Of a DNA stretch of 64,000 bases, positions 25,397-33,491 are shown piece by piece. Under the pieces are notes generated by a model. The model was not told the DNA's origin and ran no database searches. It worked only from the letters and a program-made list of their open reading frames with translations. Source of the stretch: an uncultured Bacteroidia bacterium (GTDB lineage Bacteria > Bacteroidota > Bacteroidia > Bacteroidales > Prolixibacteraceae); contig CAIXCY010000108.1 in assembly GCA_903918045.1 (NCBI GenBank), positions 1 through 64,000 of the forward strand, read 5' to 3'. Each line of letters opens with the position of its first letter. The stretch's first letter is position 1. The position numbers and the translations under genes were made by a program.

Positions 25397-26848
25397 TCAA
25401 TATTTACTCAGGACATCTACCAAAAGCTTCCAGAATTTATTGACCGTTTCAATATTTATCCTTTCGTCGGGAGAATGAACTCCGCGCATCGTTGGACCAA
25501 ATGAAATCATATCAAGACCGGGGAATTTTTCAAGAAACAAGCCACATTCAAGTCCTGCATGGATGGAACGGACAATCGGTTCAACCTGAAATAGATCGAT
25601 GTAGGACTGCCTTGTAATATTAAGTAACTCAGATTCAGGATTTGGCGTCCAACCCGGATATCCGTCGCCATGCCGAATGTCTGCACCAATCAACTGAAAA
25701 ACAGACTCTACCATATTTGCAGCATCTATTTTACAGCTTTCCAGATCACTACGCTGACTTGTTGTAATTTCGATAAGATTGCCTGGTTTTATTTTGATTG
25801 AAGCCAGATTTGTGGAGGTCTCTACCAATCCGGGCATCCGGGTACTCATATTTAACACCCCGTGAGGACAGGCATATATCGAATTTACAAGTTTTGTTTG
25901 GGTTAAGTGATCCATTACATACGGAGGTAGATCTGAAGATTCGAGAGAAAGCATCAGATTAGGCTCATTAAGGATCATTTCCATCTCGATATCTGATCTG
26001 AAAATATTAAAATCAATTATGAGCTCTTCTTTCCTGGCAGCTGGTACCAAAATAAGAGAATAAGCTTCTCTGGCAATCGCATTTCTCAGATTTCCACCTT
26101 GATAATCAGCAATATATAATTCGTATTTTTGCTTTGCCTGCCATAAAAACCGGTTCAAAACTTTAATCGCATTTCCCCTGTTTTTATTTATATCATCTCC
26201 TGAATGGCCTCCCTGAAATCCGCTGACTGAAATTTTCACTGGAAATAATCCATTCGGAGGAGTAACTGCTTCATAATGAATAGAAGCAACTGTATCTATC
26301 CCTCCGGCACAACCAATAAAAAGTTCACCTTCATCTTCAGAATCAAGGTTTATGAGCGCTTTCCCACTGAAAAATCCCTTTTCAAGCGCTTTTGCACCAG
26401 TAAGGCCAGTCTCTTCATCAACGGTAAATAAACATTCAATTGGACCGTGTATCAGATTATTGGAAGATAACAATGCCATCTGAGCAGCTATCCCAATACC
26501 ACAATCAGCGCCTAGTGTGGTTCCTTGGGCTGTAACCCATTCACCATCAATGAATGGCCTGATTGGATCGGTTAAAAAATTATGAATTGTGTCATTATTT
26601 TTTTCGCATACCATATCAAGGTGAGATTGTAAAACCAGTACGGGCCGACTTTCCTGCCCCAGGGTTGCTGGTTTACTAATCAGCAAATTACCCACCTTAT
26701 CTTCCTTAAATGAAAGCTGGTACAACTGTGCAAATCCTTTTAAATAGGTGATTATCCGTTCCTCATGTTTAGAAGGGCGCGGAATCTGGCAAATTGATTC
26801 AAAATAGCTCCAGATGGAGGGCGGAGTAAGTCCACTTAATTTATTCAT
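25397..26848 (-). CDS. pepD: Aminoacyl-histidine dipeptidase (peptidase D)
   Basis: A 483-residue M20-family di-zinc peptidase that hydrolyses Xaa-His dipeptides such as carnosine. Metal and catalytic residues visible are H76 and D78 ('LQSHLDMV'), D115 ('TLGADCGIGIA') and E145/E146 ('DEETGLTGA'). The lid domain and the C-terminal 'SIHAGLECGLFLEKFPGLDM' with 'ISFGPTMRGVHSPDERI' are as expected for the family. The length is typical. It is divergent from the cobalamin uptake locus. Expression signals are not clear on its side. Confidence 0.92.
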   Translation of the reverse strand: MNKLSGLTPPSIWSYFESICQIPRPSKHEERIITYLKGFAQLYQLSFKEDKVGNLLISKPATLGQESRPVLVLQSHLDMVCEKNNDTIHNFLTDPIRPFIDGEWVTAQGTTLGADCGIGIAAQMALLSSNNLIHGPIECLFTVDEETGLTGAKALEKGFFSGKALINLDSEDEGELFIGCAGGIDTVASIHYEAVTPPNGLFPVKISVSGFQGGHSGDDINKNRGNAIKVLNRFLWQAKQKYELYIADYQGGNLRNAIAREAYSLILVPAARKEELIIDFNIFRSDIEMEMILNEPNLMLSLESSDLPPYVMDHLTQTKLVNSIYACPHGVLNMSTRMPGLVETSTNLASIKIKPGNLIEITTSQRSDLESCKIDAANMVESVFQLIGADIRHGDGYPGWTPNPESELLNITRQSYIDLFQVEPIVRSIHAGLECGLFLEKFPGLDMISFGPTMRGVHSPDERINIETVNKFWKLLVDVLSKY

Positions 26849-26948
26849 AGTTTTATTTAATTGAATTATACTAAGTTATAATCAAAGATCCCTGAATGAA
26901 ATGATATTTAAAAGTATTATTTTTTTGACCAGAATATTCCTTTTTTAT

Positions 26949-26978
26949 TTGATTCACCAGTGGAATTGCTTATTTTTG
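26949..26978 (+). promoter_or_regulatory. Promoter of the cobalamin uptake locus
   Basis: TTG at 26949-26951, a 19-bp spacer, then TATTTTTG at 26971-26978 gives a full match to the Bacteroidota TTG-N19-TAnnTTTG promoter. The start point is predicted near 26984, immediately before the riboswitch. Confidence 0.7.
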
Positions 26979-26984
26979 TGATGA

Positions 26985-27170
26985 ATTGGTGCCCTAAGGG
27001 CTTAATTTGGGAATCCGGTGTAAATCCGGGACAGTACCCGCTGCTGTAAAACCCGATTCCGCTGAGGCGGAATAGTATGTTTTCGGTTAATAACCACTAT
27101 TCTTTCCAAAAAAGGATGGGAAGGTAACCGGAAATCGGGATAAGTCAGAAGACCAGCCATTCACGGTTTA
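26985..27170 (+). ncRNA. Cobalamin (B12) riboswitch
   Basis: The leader contains the ordered conserved blocks of the cobalamin aptamer: GGTGCC near the 5' end (26989), 'GGGAATCCGGTGTAAATCCG' followed by 'GGACAGTACCCGCTGCTGTA', a variable arm (GATTCCGCTGAGGCGGAAT), 'GAAGGTAACCGG' and the B12 box 'AAGTCAGAAGACCAGCC' (27142-27158). It starts at a strong promoter and precedes a BtuB/BtuG-type uptake locus, so bound cobalamin should lower its expression. The 422-bp gap between pepD and the first gene of the locus is taken up by this RNA, its promoter and the hairpin at 27230. Confidence 0.93.
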
Positions 27171-27229
27171 AGCTTTCGGGATAAAAGCGTACAGATGGCC
27201 GACTCCCATTCTGCAATACTTCCCTTTAG

Positions 27230-27270
27230 CTTAAAATCAATTAATGATTGACTATTGAATTGATTTTAAG
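27230..27270 (+). promoter_or_regulatory. Hairpin touching the start codon, possible riboswitch expression platform
   Basis: CTTAAAATCAATT (27230-27242) and AATTGATTTTAAG (27258-27270) are a perfect 13-bp inverted repeat with a 15-nt loop. It ends one base before the ATG at 27272 and has no following T run, so it is not an intrinsic terminator. In a leader controlled by a riboswitch it could hide or free the start region, which would mean translational control. Confidence 0.5.
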
Positions 27271-27271
27271 T

Positions 27272-28420
27272 ATGTTAAAAATTAGATTTCAGTTTATTAT
27301 CCCTGTTTTCATGGTTTTTGGATTTTTAATATCCTGTAACCAAAAAAATAAGCTCACAGGGCCGCTTATTACTTTTGCAATACCCCCGGCGGGGTTTAAA
27401 GTTGAGTTAGGGGAATCGCTGCCACTAACACCAACGGTAATGAATGGGAATAACTTAACCTACTCGTGGTCGTTGAATGGTTCAATTGTTTCATCGAACA
27501 AAACCTTTTCCTTTAAGCCTTTAAAAATTGGCAATTATACCCTTCAGCTTAAAGTATCAAACGATATTGGAAGCGACGATAAAATAGTTCAGGTTGCCGT
27601 ATTTTCGAATTATTCACCTTATATTTCTCAAATTATTGAATACCAATATGGTCCAGGACAAAATGCGACTCTGATACCCACAAATTGGAAAGGAAATGAT
27701 TTTATTGGACAACCATGGACCGGCGCTAAAACATTCACCTCTCTTGGCGGTTGGGGTGGATATATCATTGCCGGGTTTGATCATACGATATTAAATATTG
27801 ACGGACCCGATTTTGCAGTTTTTGCACAGCCAGGCGCCGGCTCCGAACCCGGAGTTGTATCTGTTATGTATGATCTCAATAACGATGGACTTCCAAATGA
27901 CGGTGAATGGATGGAAATTAAAGGTAGTGAATACAACAATCCGGAAACGGTACATGATTATCAGGTAACTTATTATAAACCAGTTAATAATGGAAATGTA
28001 ACATGGAAGGATAATTTTGGAAATAGCGGAGAGCTAATTCCTGGTTATGGTACGGCTTCATGGTGGTGGAGTGGCTATGGGGATAAAACTGAAGTTGTCT
28101 TTAAGGGAGAAAAACTTCCCAATGCATATATTAATACATCAACCGTACCAGGAGTAGAAAACTGGGCGGTAAGACCCGGACTATTTTCGATGGGCTATGC
28201 AGAATGTTACTTGAATCTGGATTATAATATCTCATTGAAAGCCAATCTATTCGATATTTCAAATGCAGTTGATAATACTGGTACAAAGGTCAATCTTTCA
28301 GGGATATCGTTTATAAAAGTTCAGAGTGGAGTCTTCCAGGTTGCCGGATGGCTAAACGAAATATCACCGGAGATCAGCGGTGCGGTTGATCTCTCGTTGA
28401 TCGAATACACCGCCAATTGA
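27272..28420 (+). CDS. Cobalamin-locus surface lipoprotein with PKD-like domain
   Basis: A 382-residue protein. I take the ATG at 27272, not the TTG at 27248, which lies inside the hairpin. The signal ends at the lipobox cysteine C22 ('FGFLISC'). Residues about 27-115 are a PKD/Ig-like domain ('VELGESLPLTPTVMNGNNLT', 'NYTLQLKVSNDIGSDDKIVQ'). The rest ('GADHTILN'-like 'GFDHTILNIDGPDFAVFAQP', 'YDLNNDGLPNDGEWMEIKGS') resembles cell-surface proteins often placed beside cobalamin receptors in Bacteroidota. It is the first gene after the cobalamin riboswitch, so a role in capture of B12 or its precursors at the cell surface is likely, but no ligand residues are known to me. Confidence 0.7.
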   Translation: MLKIRFQFIIPVFMVFGFLISCNQKNKLTGPLITFAIPPAGFKVELGESLPLTPTVMNGNNLTYSWSLNGSIVSSNKTFSFKPLKIGNYTLQLKVSNDIGSDDKIVQVAVFSNYSPYISQIIEYQYGPGQNATLIPTNWKGNDFIGQPWTGAKTFTSLGGWGGYIIAGFDHTILNIDGPDFAVFAQPGAGSEPGVVSVMYDLNNDGLPNDGEWMEIKGSEYNNPETVHDYQVTYYKPVNNGNVTWKDNFGNSGELIPGYGTASWWWSGYGDKTEVVFKGEKLPNAYINTSTVPGVENWAVRPGLFSMGYAECYLNLDYNISLKANLFDISNAVDNTGTKVNLSGISFIKVQSGVFQVAGWLNEISPEISGAVDLSLIEYTAN

Positions 28421-28432
28421 TTTGATAAATTG

Positions 28433-30484
28433 ATGGTAAAAAACACTTCAATACATCGGTATTCCAGTCTTAAAAACGATATTTACTTTAAAGTATTTTG
28501 GATCATTATTCTATTTTTGAATGCTGCAATCTGTGATGGACAGCATTTTTCCGACACGTTACAGATTCGGACCATAATTGTTACCTCAAAATCAGTTGTA
28601 AAAGAGGAAGCAGGTAGAACCGCTGTAAAGATAGACTCCATATCGATGCTTAAAGCCTTGACATCCAGCTTGTCAGACTTAGTATCTCAAAATACACCAA
28701 TCTTTATAAAGGAGTATGGTCGCGGTGCGATGGCGACAGCCTCTTTTCGAGGAACAGCTCCTTCGCATACTCAGGTTTCGTGGAATGGTATCAACCTGAA
28801 TTCACCAATGCTTGGAATGGTTGACTTCTCAATGATACCAGTCTATTTTACAGATAATGTTACTCTGCTATATGGTTCCGGATCGTTATCCGAACGGAGT
28901 GGCGCATTGGGTGGAACAGTAAAACTTGAAAATTCTGTCGATTGGCAGGATAGAATTTCGGGACGCCTTCTCACCGGAGTAGGAAGTTATGGTTCTAAGG
29001 ATGAGTTTTTTAAAATTAGGGGCGGGAACAAAAAAATACAGTCTCAGACAAGGGCATTTTATAATTACTCAGATAATAATTATCCATTTGTTAACAAACT
29101 TATTGCCAATATTGATCCGCAAACTGGGAACTACCACTATCCTACCCAGCGAAATGAAAATTCAAAATATCAAAACTATGGAATACTTCAGGAGTTCTAC
29201 CTTCATCCAACAGAAAAAAGTATTTTAACATTCCGTTACTGGTATCAAAATAACGATCGGAGTCTTCCCCGTCTTCTAACCAATGAAACCGATGTGAATG
29301 CAAACATCAACAGACAAGCAGAACAGGCACATCGCTCCTTGGCAGAATGGAAATATTATACCCGTAAAGGTACACTTAACATCAGCGCCGGAGCAAATAT
29401 TCAGCTTTCGAATTATCAGTTAAGGACAAAAGTTTCGGGTGCTTCGGATCAAATCTCCACCGATTCTCATTCAAAGTCAGCATCTTATTTGATGAGAGTC
29501 AGTTACAATTACCAAATTACAGATAAACTGTCATTAATTTCAAGTGCGAACTCTGATTTAAACAGTGTAAATTCGATTAATTCGCCACCAAACAATGAAG
29601 CGCAAGGATATAAAATCGAGCGAAACGATTATTCGGTATCTGTTCAACTTAGTAAATCATTCAGCAGCCGGTTATCTGCCAATATTTCTTCACGCGAGGA
29701 TATTACCGGAGGACAGTCAACACCTATTATCCCTGCTGCAGGTTTTGAATATCACCCCCTAAATAATCAGAGTTATTTAGTAAAAGGAAGCCTCTCCCGG
29801 AATTATCATCAACCGACACTCAACGATCTGTATTATATTCCCGGTGGAAATCCACTTCTGAAGGCAGAGGAGGGCTATATGGCAGATTTTGGAACCGGGT
29901 ATTCAGGCACAATTGGGGATATGAATCTTAATGTTACTCTCAATGGCTATTGCTCTGGCATTAACAATTGGATCATATGGCTTCCCACACCTCAAGGTTA
30001 CTGGGAACCCTATAACATGAAGAGAGTTAACACAAGTGGACTGGAATTTAATGGTGGGATCAATGGGAAAGCTGGTTTATATCGTTATCATTTCAATGCA
30101 AATTATGCAATTACGCGATCGATAAACCGGGATGATCCACGAAGCTGGGCCGATGAATCGATCGGAAAGCAGTTACCTTTTATTCCTGAACATTCTGCAA
30201 ATGTGGTAGCGAATATTTCGAGGTCTAAATACCATCTTACATGGCTGTGGACTTACTACGGTGAGCGGTTTACGACCACAAGCAACGATAAAACCTCAAA
30301 GTTTGACCTCCTTTACCCCTACTATATGAACAACCTCTGTTTCGGTAAGGAAATCAGCCTAAATCACGGGGTCTTTGATCTTGAAATTAAGATACTGAAT
30401 CTTTTCAATGAGAATTATAGAACAGTGCTGCAAAATCCGATGCCCGGAAGGAATTATTCTTTACTCATCCGATACGATTTCTGA
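28433..30484 (+). CDS. btuB: TonB-dependent outer-membrane receptor, BtuB type
   Basis: A 683-residue receptor. The start is ATG 28433, 12 bp after the lipoprotein gene. After a signal (ending near 'NAAICDGQ') the plug domain runs from about 48 to 165 ('AVKIDSISMLKALTSSLSDL', 'RGAMATASFRGTAPSHTQVS'), then a 22-strand-type barrel follows, ending in 'NYSLLIRYDF' with the C-terminal aromatic residue. There is no N-terminal carboxypeptidase-like extension, so it is a simple BtuB-like transporter and not a SusC-like one. The riboswitch upstream and BtuG-like protein downstream point to cobalamin. The energy source is TonB-ExbBD, encoded elsewhere. Confidence 0.85.
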   Translation: MVKNTSIHRYSSLKNDIYFKVFWIIILFLNAAICDGQHFSDTLQIRTIIVTSKSVVKEEAGRTAVKIDSISMLKALTSSLSDLVSQNTPIFIKEYGRGAMATASFRGTAPSHTQVSWNGINLNSPMLGMVDFSMIPVYFTDNVTLLYGSGSLSERSGALGGTVKLENSVDWQDRISGRLLTGVGSYGSKDEFFKIRGGNKKIQSQTRAFYNYSDNNYPFVNKLIANIDPQTGNYHYPTQRNENSKYQNYGILQEFYLHPTEKSILTFRYWYQNNDRSLPRLLTNETDVNANINRQAEQAHRSLAEWKYYTRKGTLNISAGANIQLSNYQLRTKVSGASDQISTDSHSKSASYLMRVSYNYQITDKLSLISSANSDLNSVNSINSPPNNEAQGYKIERNDYSVSVQLSKSFSSRLSANISSREDITGGQSTPIIPAAGFEYHPLNNQSYLVKGSLSRNYHQPTLNDLYYIPGGNPLLKAEEGYMADFGTGYSGTIGDMNLNVTLNGYCSGINNWIIWLPTPQGYWEPYNMKRVNTSGLEFNGGINGKAGLYRYHFNANYAITRSINRDDPRSWADESIGKQLPFIPEHSANVVANISRSKYHLTWLWTYYGERFTTTSNDKTSKFDLLYPYYMNNLCFGKEISLNHGVFDLEIKILNLFNENYRTVLQNPMPGRNYSLLIRYDF

Positions 30485-30486
30485 AA

Positions 30487-31548
30487 ATGAATATAAACCG
30501 ATACCATATTATCCTTGTAACCCTGACTATTTTTACGTTTTCGGGATGTATGAAGGATGACCAATGGGTAAAAAGTCATCAAAGCTCAAATCTGATGACT
30601 AAAGGCGTTTTTATAGTTAACGAGGGAAATTTTATGTATGGAAATGCATCTCTTTCGTTTTATGATCCATTAACCCGGAAATTGCAAAATGATATTTTCT
30701 ATAATAACAATGGTTTGCCTCTTGGCGATGTTGCACAGTCAATGGCTATCCATAATAACCTGGGGTATATTGTGATCAATAATTCAGGCAAGGTATATGT
30801 CATCGATACCTCCGACGGGAAATATGTCGGTAAAATCACAGGGTTAACCTCTCCCAGGTATATTCATTTCATTAGTAATGAGAAGGCCTATATTTCAGAT
30901 CTTTATGCTGGTAAAATTTCCATTGTAAATCCAATAACCTACCAGATTACAGGATCGATACCTACTCCCGGACATGCTTCAACCGAGCAGATGGTACAAT
31001 GGAATGACTTTTTGTTTGTCAGTTGCTGGTCATTCGACAATAAGATTTTAGTGATCGATACCAAAACTGATCAGATAGTAAATGAAATTACAACAGGAAA
31101 ACAACCGGGCGGATTAGTGATTGATAAATTGGGTAAGATCTGGACACTTTGTGATGGTGGATGGTCACGAATCGGAACAACGCCAAGGATTCCGATGCTT
31201 CAAAGAATTGATCCTTCAAGCGGGACCGTTGAAAAGAGTTTTACACTGACATCAGACGGTGCCCCTTCCCGCCTGGCAATAAATGGTACCGGTGATTCAA
31301 TTCTATTTATTAATGATGGCATTTGGAAGCTTGGTATAACTCAGACCTCTCTTGGAAACCATCCTTACCTGGTCACAGGAAGCCATCTTTACTACAGCCT
31401 TGGTATCGATCCACAAACCTCCGAACTTTACCTGAGCGATGCCATTGATTATCAACAACAGGGGATTATTTATCGCTATTCATCACTTGGTATGAAGGTT
31501 GATAGTTTTAAAACAGGTATAATCCCAGGTTCATTCTGTTTTAAATAG
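30487..31548 (+). CDS. Beta-propeller surface lipoprotein, BtuG-like
   Basis: A 353-residue lipoprotein (lipobox C21 in 'IFTFSGC'). The body is a YncE-like/DUF5074-type seven-blade propeller built from repeats such as 'GKVYVIDTSDGKYVGKITGL', 'GKISIVNPITYQITGSIPTP' and 'NKILVIDTKTDQIVNEITTG'. In Bacteroides thetaiotaomicron a propeller lipoprotein of this class, BtuG, binds B12 very tightly on the cell surface and covers the BtuB barrel. The same order here (BtuB, then propeller, 2 bp apart) makes that role likely. It closes the riboswitch-controlled unit. No terminator is clear in the 128-bp gap that follows. Confidence 0.8.
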   Translation: MNINRYHIILVTLTIFTFSGCMKDDQWVKSHQSSNLMTKGVFIVNEGNFMYGNASLSFYDPLTRKLQNDIFYNNNGLPLGDVAQSMAIHNNLGYIVINNSGKVYVIDTSDGKYVGKITGLTSPRYIHFISNEKAYISDLYAGKISIVNPITYQITGSIPTPGHASTEQMVQWNDFLFVSCWSFDNKILVIDTKTDQIVNEITTGKQPGGLVIDKLGKIWTLCDGGWSRIGTTPRIPMLQRIDPSSGTVEKSFTLTSDGAPSRLAINGTGDSILFINDGIWKLGITQTSLGNHPYLVTGSHLYYSLGIDPQTSELYLSDAIDYQQQGIIYRYSSLGMKVDSFKTGIIPGSFCFK

Positions 31549-31676
31549 GATCTTAATTTGCGTAATTTATATTTTCATCTCACTCTACTATATCGCGAGT
31601 ATAATGTTTAAAATTCTCATGCAATGTTCGCTAAGGCCGTGAAGTGAAGAATATGACCTTATATCTTTGCGATGCC

Positions 31677-32459
31677 TTAGAGCACCATTGCCAGCGAAAG
31701 GCCACCCCCATTTTTAAGAATTGTGGGCAGAATTACAATATTTCGTTTCTTACCCCAGCAATAGTGATGCGTATAATAAACAGCTTTTGTCGAAAAAATG
31801 CCTATTCCGGCCCCAATCAGCACGTCTGAAACCCAATGTTTGTTATTGATCATTCGATACATTCCGGTCGCTGTGGCGGCAGCGTAACCTGCAACGCTGA
31901 TCCAGGGGGAGGTATTCCTGTATTCCATATCCAGAATAGTGGCAGAGACAAATGCCTGGGCTGTGTGACCAGATGGCATGGATTTGGAACTTCCGTCGGG
32001 TCGATTGCTTGAAATCCCATATTTCATCCCTTCCACAACGATACCCATCAATAATTCAGCTTTGGCGGTAATTGCAATCTGGTTAATCAGATCGCTGCGA
32101 CTCTTCACTCCCGCTACTTTTAGAGCGAAAACAGCACCTAAAGGGGCAAATTGCATATAATTATCTAGGTGAGAACCACCACCCGAGAATGTTTCAAGAA
32201 CCTTATCATGAATAGTATACTTACTTAATAAACAATGCGATTCAGGCAGCAAGGTTATTGTACCTGCAATTACTAACGCTGCCGGTACAATAGCCCCTTT
32301 AATCCAATGAATTTCAGTATTTTCAGGAATGATCTTAATTGATGCATCCGACTTCACAGTTAGTGATTTTGTAAAACCTTTCAAATTAAGTCCCTGTGAA
32401 TGGAGTATATGCGGAATTAAGATACAGACCAGAATAAAAATCAACAATTTTTTCTTCAT
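31677..32459 (-). CDS. PAP2-family phosphatase, exported
   Basis: A 260-residue protein starting at ATG 32459, which gives a normal signal peptide ('KKKLLIFILVCILIPHILHS'). A longer frame to 32567 would overlap the divergent ywbE gene and lose the signal. The phosphatase motifs are complete: 'KYGISSNRPDGSS' (K-x6-RP), 'SMPSGH' and 'RMINNKHWVSD' (R-x5-H-x3-D). The enzyme should dephosphorylate lipid phosphates or undecaprenyl pyrophosphate on the periplasmic side, with its membrane helices in the inner membrane. It converges with the BtuG-like gene and stands alone. Confidence 0.85.
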   Translation of the reverse strand: MKKKLLIFILVCILIPHILHSQGLNLKGFTKSLTVKSDASIKIIPENTEIHWIKGAIVPAALVIAGTITLLPESHCLLSKYTIHDKVLETFSGGGSHLDNYMQFAPLGAVFALKVAGVKSRSDLINQIAITAKAELLMGIVVEGMKYGISSNRPDGSSKSMPSGHTAQAFVSATILDMEYRNTSPWISVAGYAAATATGMYRMINNKHWVSDVLIGAGIGIFSTKAVYYTHHYCWGKKRNIVILPTILKNGGGLSLAMVL

Positions 32460-32554
32460 ATTACTAAAATATAGGGAACAAAGAAATCCTTTTTTTTGGT
32501 ATATTTTTGTGCTTGTTTTAAAAACGGTTTTTAACTGAATGACTTTTAGATAAA

Positions 32555-32758
32555 ATGGACGGAACAAACAGAAATAACATTAAACCTGGAACTGAGGTGG
32601 CAATTGTTTTAAAGGAAGATCAAAGCTCAGGTAAACTCACTGAAGGAATTGTACAGAACATTCTCACCAGCAGCCCATTTCATCCACATGGGATAAAAGT
32701 GAGGCTAACCAATGGAAAAATAGGTAGGGTTAAAGAGATAAGAGCTGAAAAAGATTAA
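32555..32758 (+). CDS. YwbE-family small protein
   Basis: A 67-residue protein that matches the YwbE (DUF2196) family over its full length: 'IKPGTEVAIVLKEDQSSGKL', 'TEGIVQNILTSSPFHPHGIK' and 'VRLTNGKIGRVKEI'. It looks like a small KOW/SH3-like beta-barrel, often seen in RNA-binding proteins, but its role is not known. It is divergent from the PAP2 gene (95 bp between) and precedes ribH by 127 bp. Confidence 0.8.
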   Translation: MDGTNRNNIKPGTEVAIVLKEDQSSGKLTEGIVQNILTSSPFHPHGIKVRLTNGKIGRVKEIRAEKD

Positions 32759-32885
32759 AATTTAAAGAACAGTGTAAGAAAAAGGTTCTATTTACCTTCA
32801 GTGTTTATATTTCTTTGTATCGCAATTGGATCCGTCGTCGGAATGTCACATTTTTCTTACTAGTTTTGTCAAAAAAATTCAAAGA

Positions 32886-33389
32886 ATGGCAACAAAGAAC
32901 CTTTCAGCATACGATCTGAATTCTGTACCTGACGGAAAAGAGATGAAATTCGGCATTGTGGTTTCAGAATGGAATTATGAAATAACGGGCGCATTAATGC
33001 GGGGTGCAATTGAAACACTCAAAAAACACGGAGTACAGGATGATGCAATCGTGGTTAATCATGTTCCCGGTAGTTTTGAATTGACACTTGGCGGTCAATT
33101 TTTTGCCGAATATACCGATGTCGATGCAATTATTCTGTTAGGATGTGTAATTCAGGGTGAAACCCGTCATTTTGATTTTATCTGCCAGGGTGTGGCAAAA
33201 GGAGCTACCGATTTGAATATAAAATATAACCTCCCTGTTATATTTGGATTATTAACCACTGATAATCAACAGCAAGCACTGGACCGTGCAGGTGGAAAAC
33301 TTGGAAATAAAGGGGATGAGGCTGCAGTAACAGCTATTAAAATGGTTTCGTTGCAGAAAAATTTTGAATACGAGAGTAATATTGAATAA
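32886..33389 (+). CDS. ribH: 6,7-dimethyl-8-ribityllumazine synthase
   Basis: A 167-residue riboflavin-pathway enzyme that joins 5-amino-6-ribitylaminouracil with 3,4-dihydroxybutanone 4-phosphate. I take the ATG at 32886; the frame is open back to 32826 but those residues do not fit the family. '[20 protein letters not shown]', 'VPGSFEL', '[20 protein letters not shown]' and '[20 protein letters not shown]' are the core lumazine synthase motifs, including the active-site histidine in 'TRHFD'. No FMN riboswitch is seen upstream. It stands apart from other rib genes. Confidence 0.93.
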   Translation: MATKNLSAYDLNSVPDGKEMKFGIVVSEWNYEITGALMRGAIETLKKHGVQDDAIVVNHVPGSFELTLGGQFFAEYTDVDAIILLGCVIQGETRHFDFICQGVAKGATDLNIKYNLPVIFGLLTTDNQQQALDRAGGKLGNKGDEAAVTAIKMVSLQKNFEYESNIE

Positions 33390-33491
33390 AAATAGTTGAT
33401 ATTAAATTATTTCGTTTTTAAACTTATAGTGCGAATAATCGTTATCTAAAGATATTAAGATACGGTTGATTTTTAATTTGTAAAATTTAAT

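Noticed and set aside
27230-27270. Intrinsic terminator reading of the hairpin before the B12-locus lipoprotein
   Set aside because: The stem is AT-rich and no T run follows; the start codon comes directly after it.
31644-31829. 61-residue plus-strand frame after the BtuG-like gene
   Set aside because: It overlaps the end of the PAP2 gene on the minus strand, and its sequence has no protein-like pattern.
32460-32567. Upstream extension of the PAP2 gene
   Set aside because: It would overlap the divergent ywbE start and bury the signal peptide.
32774-32860. 10-bp inverted repeat before ribH (GTAAGAAAAA / TTTTTCTTAC) as an FMN riboswitch
   Set aside because: None of the FMN aptamer's conserved blocks is present, and the arms are low-complexity.
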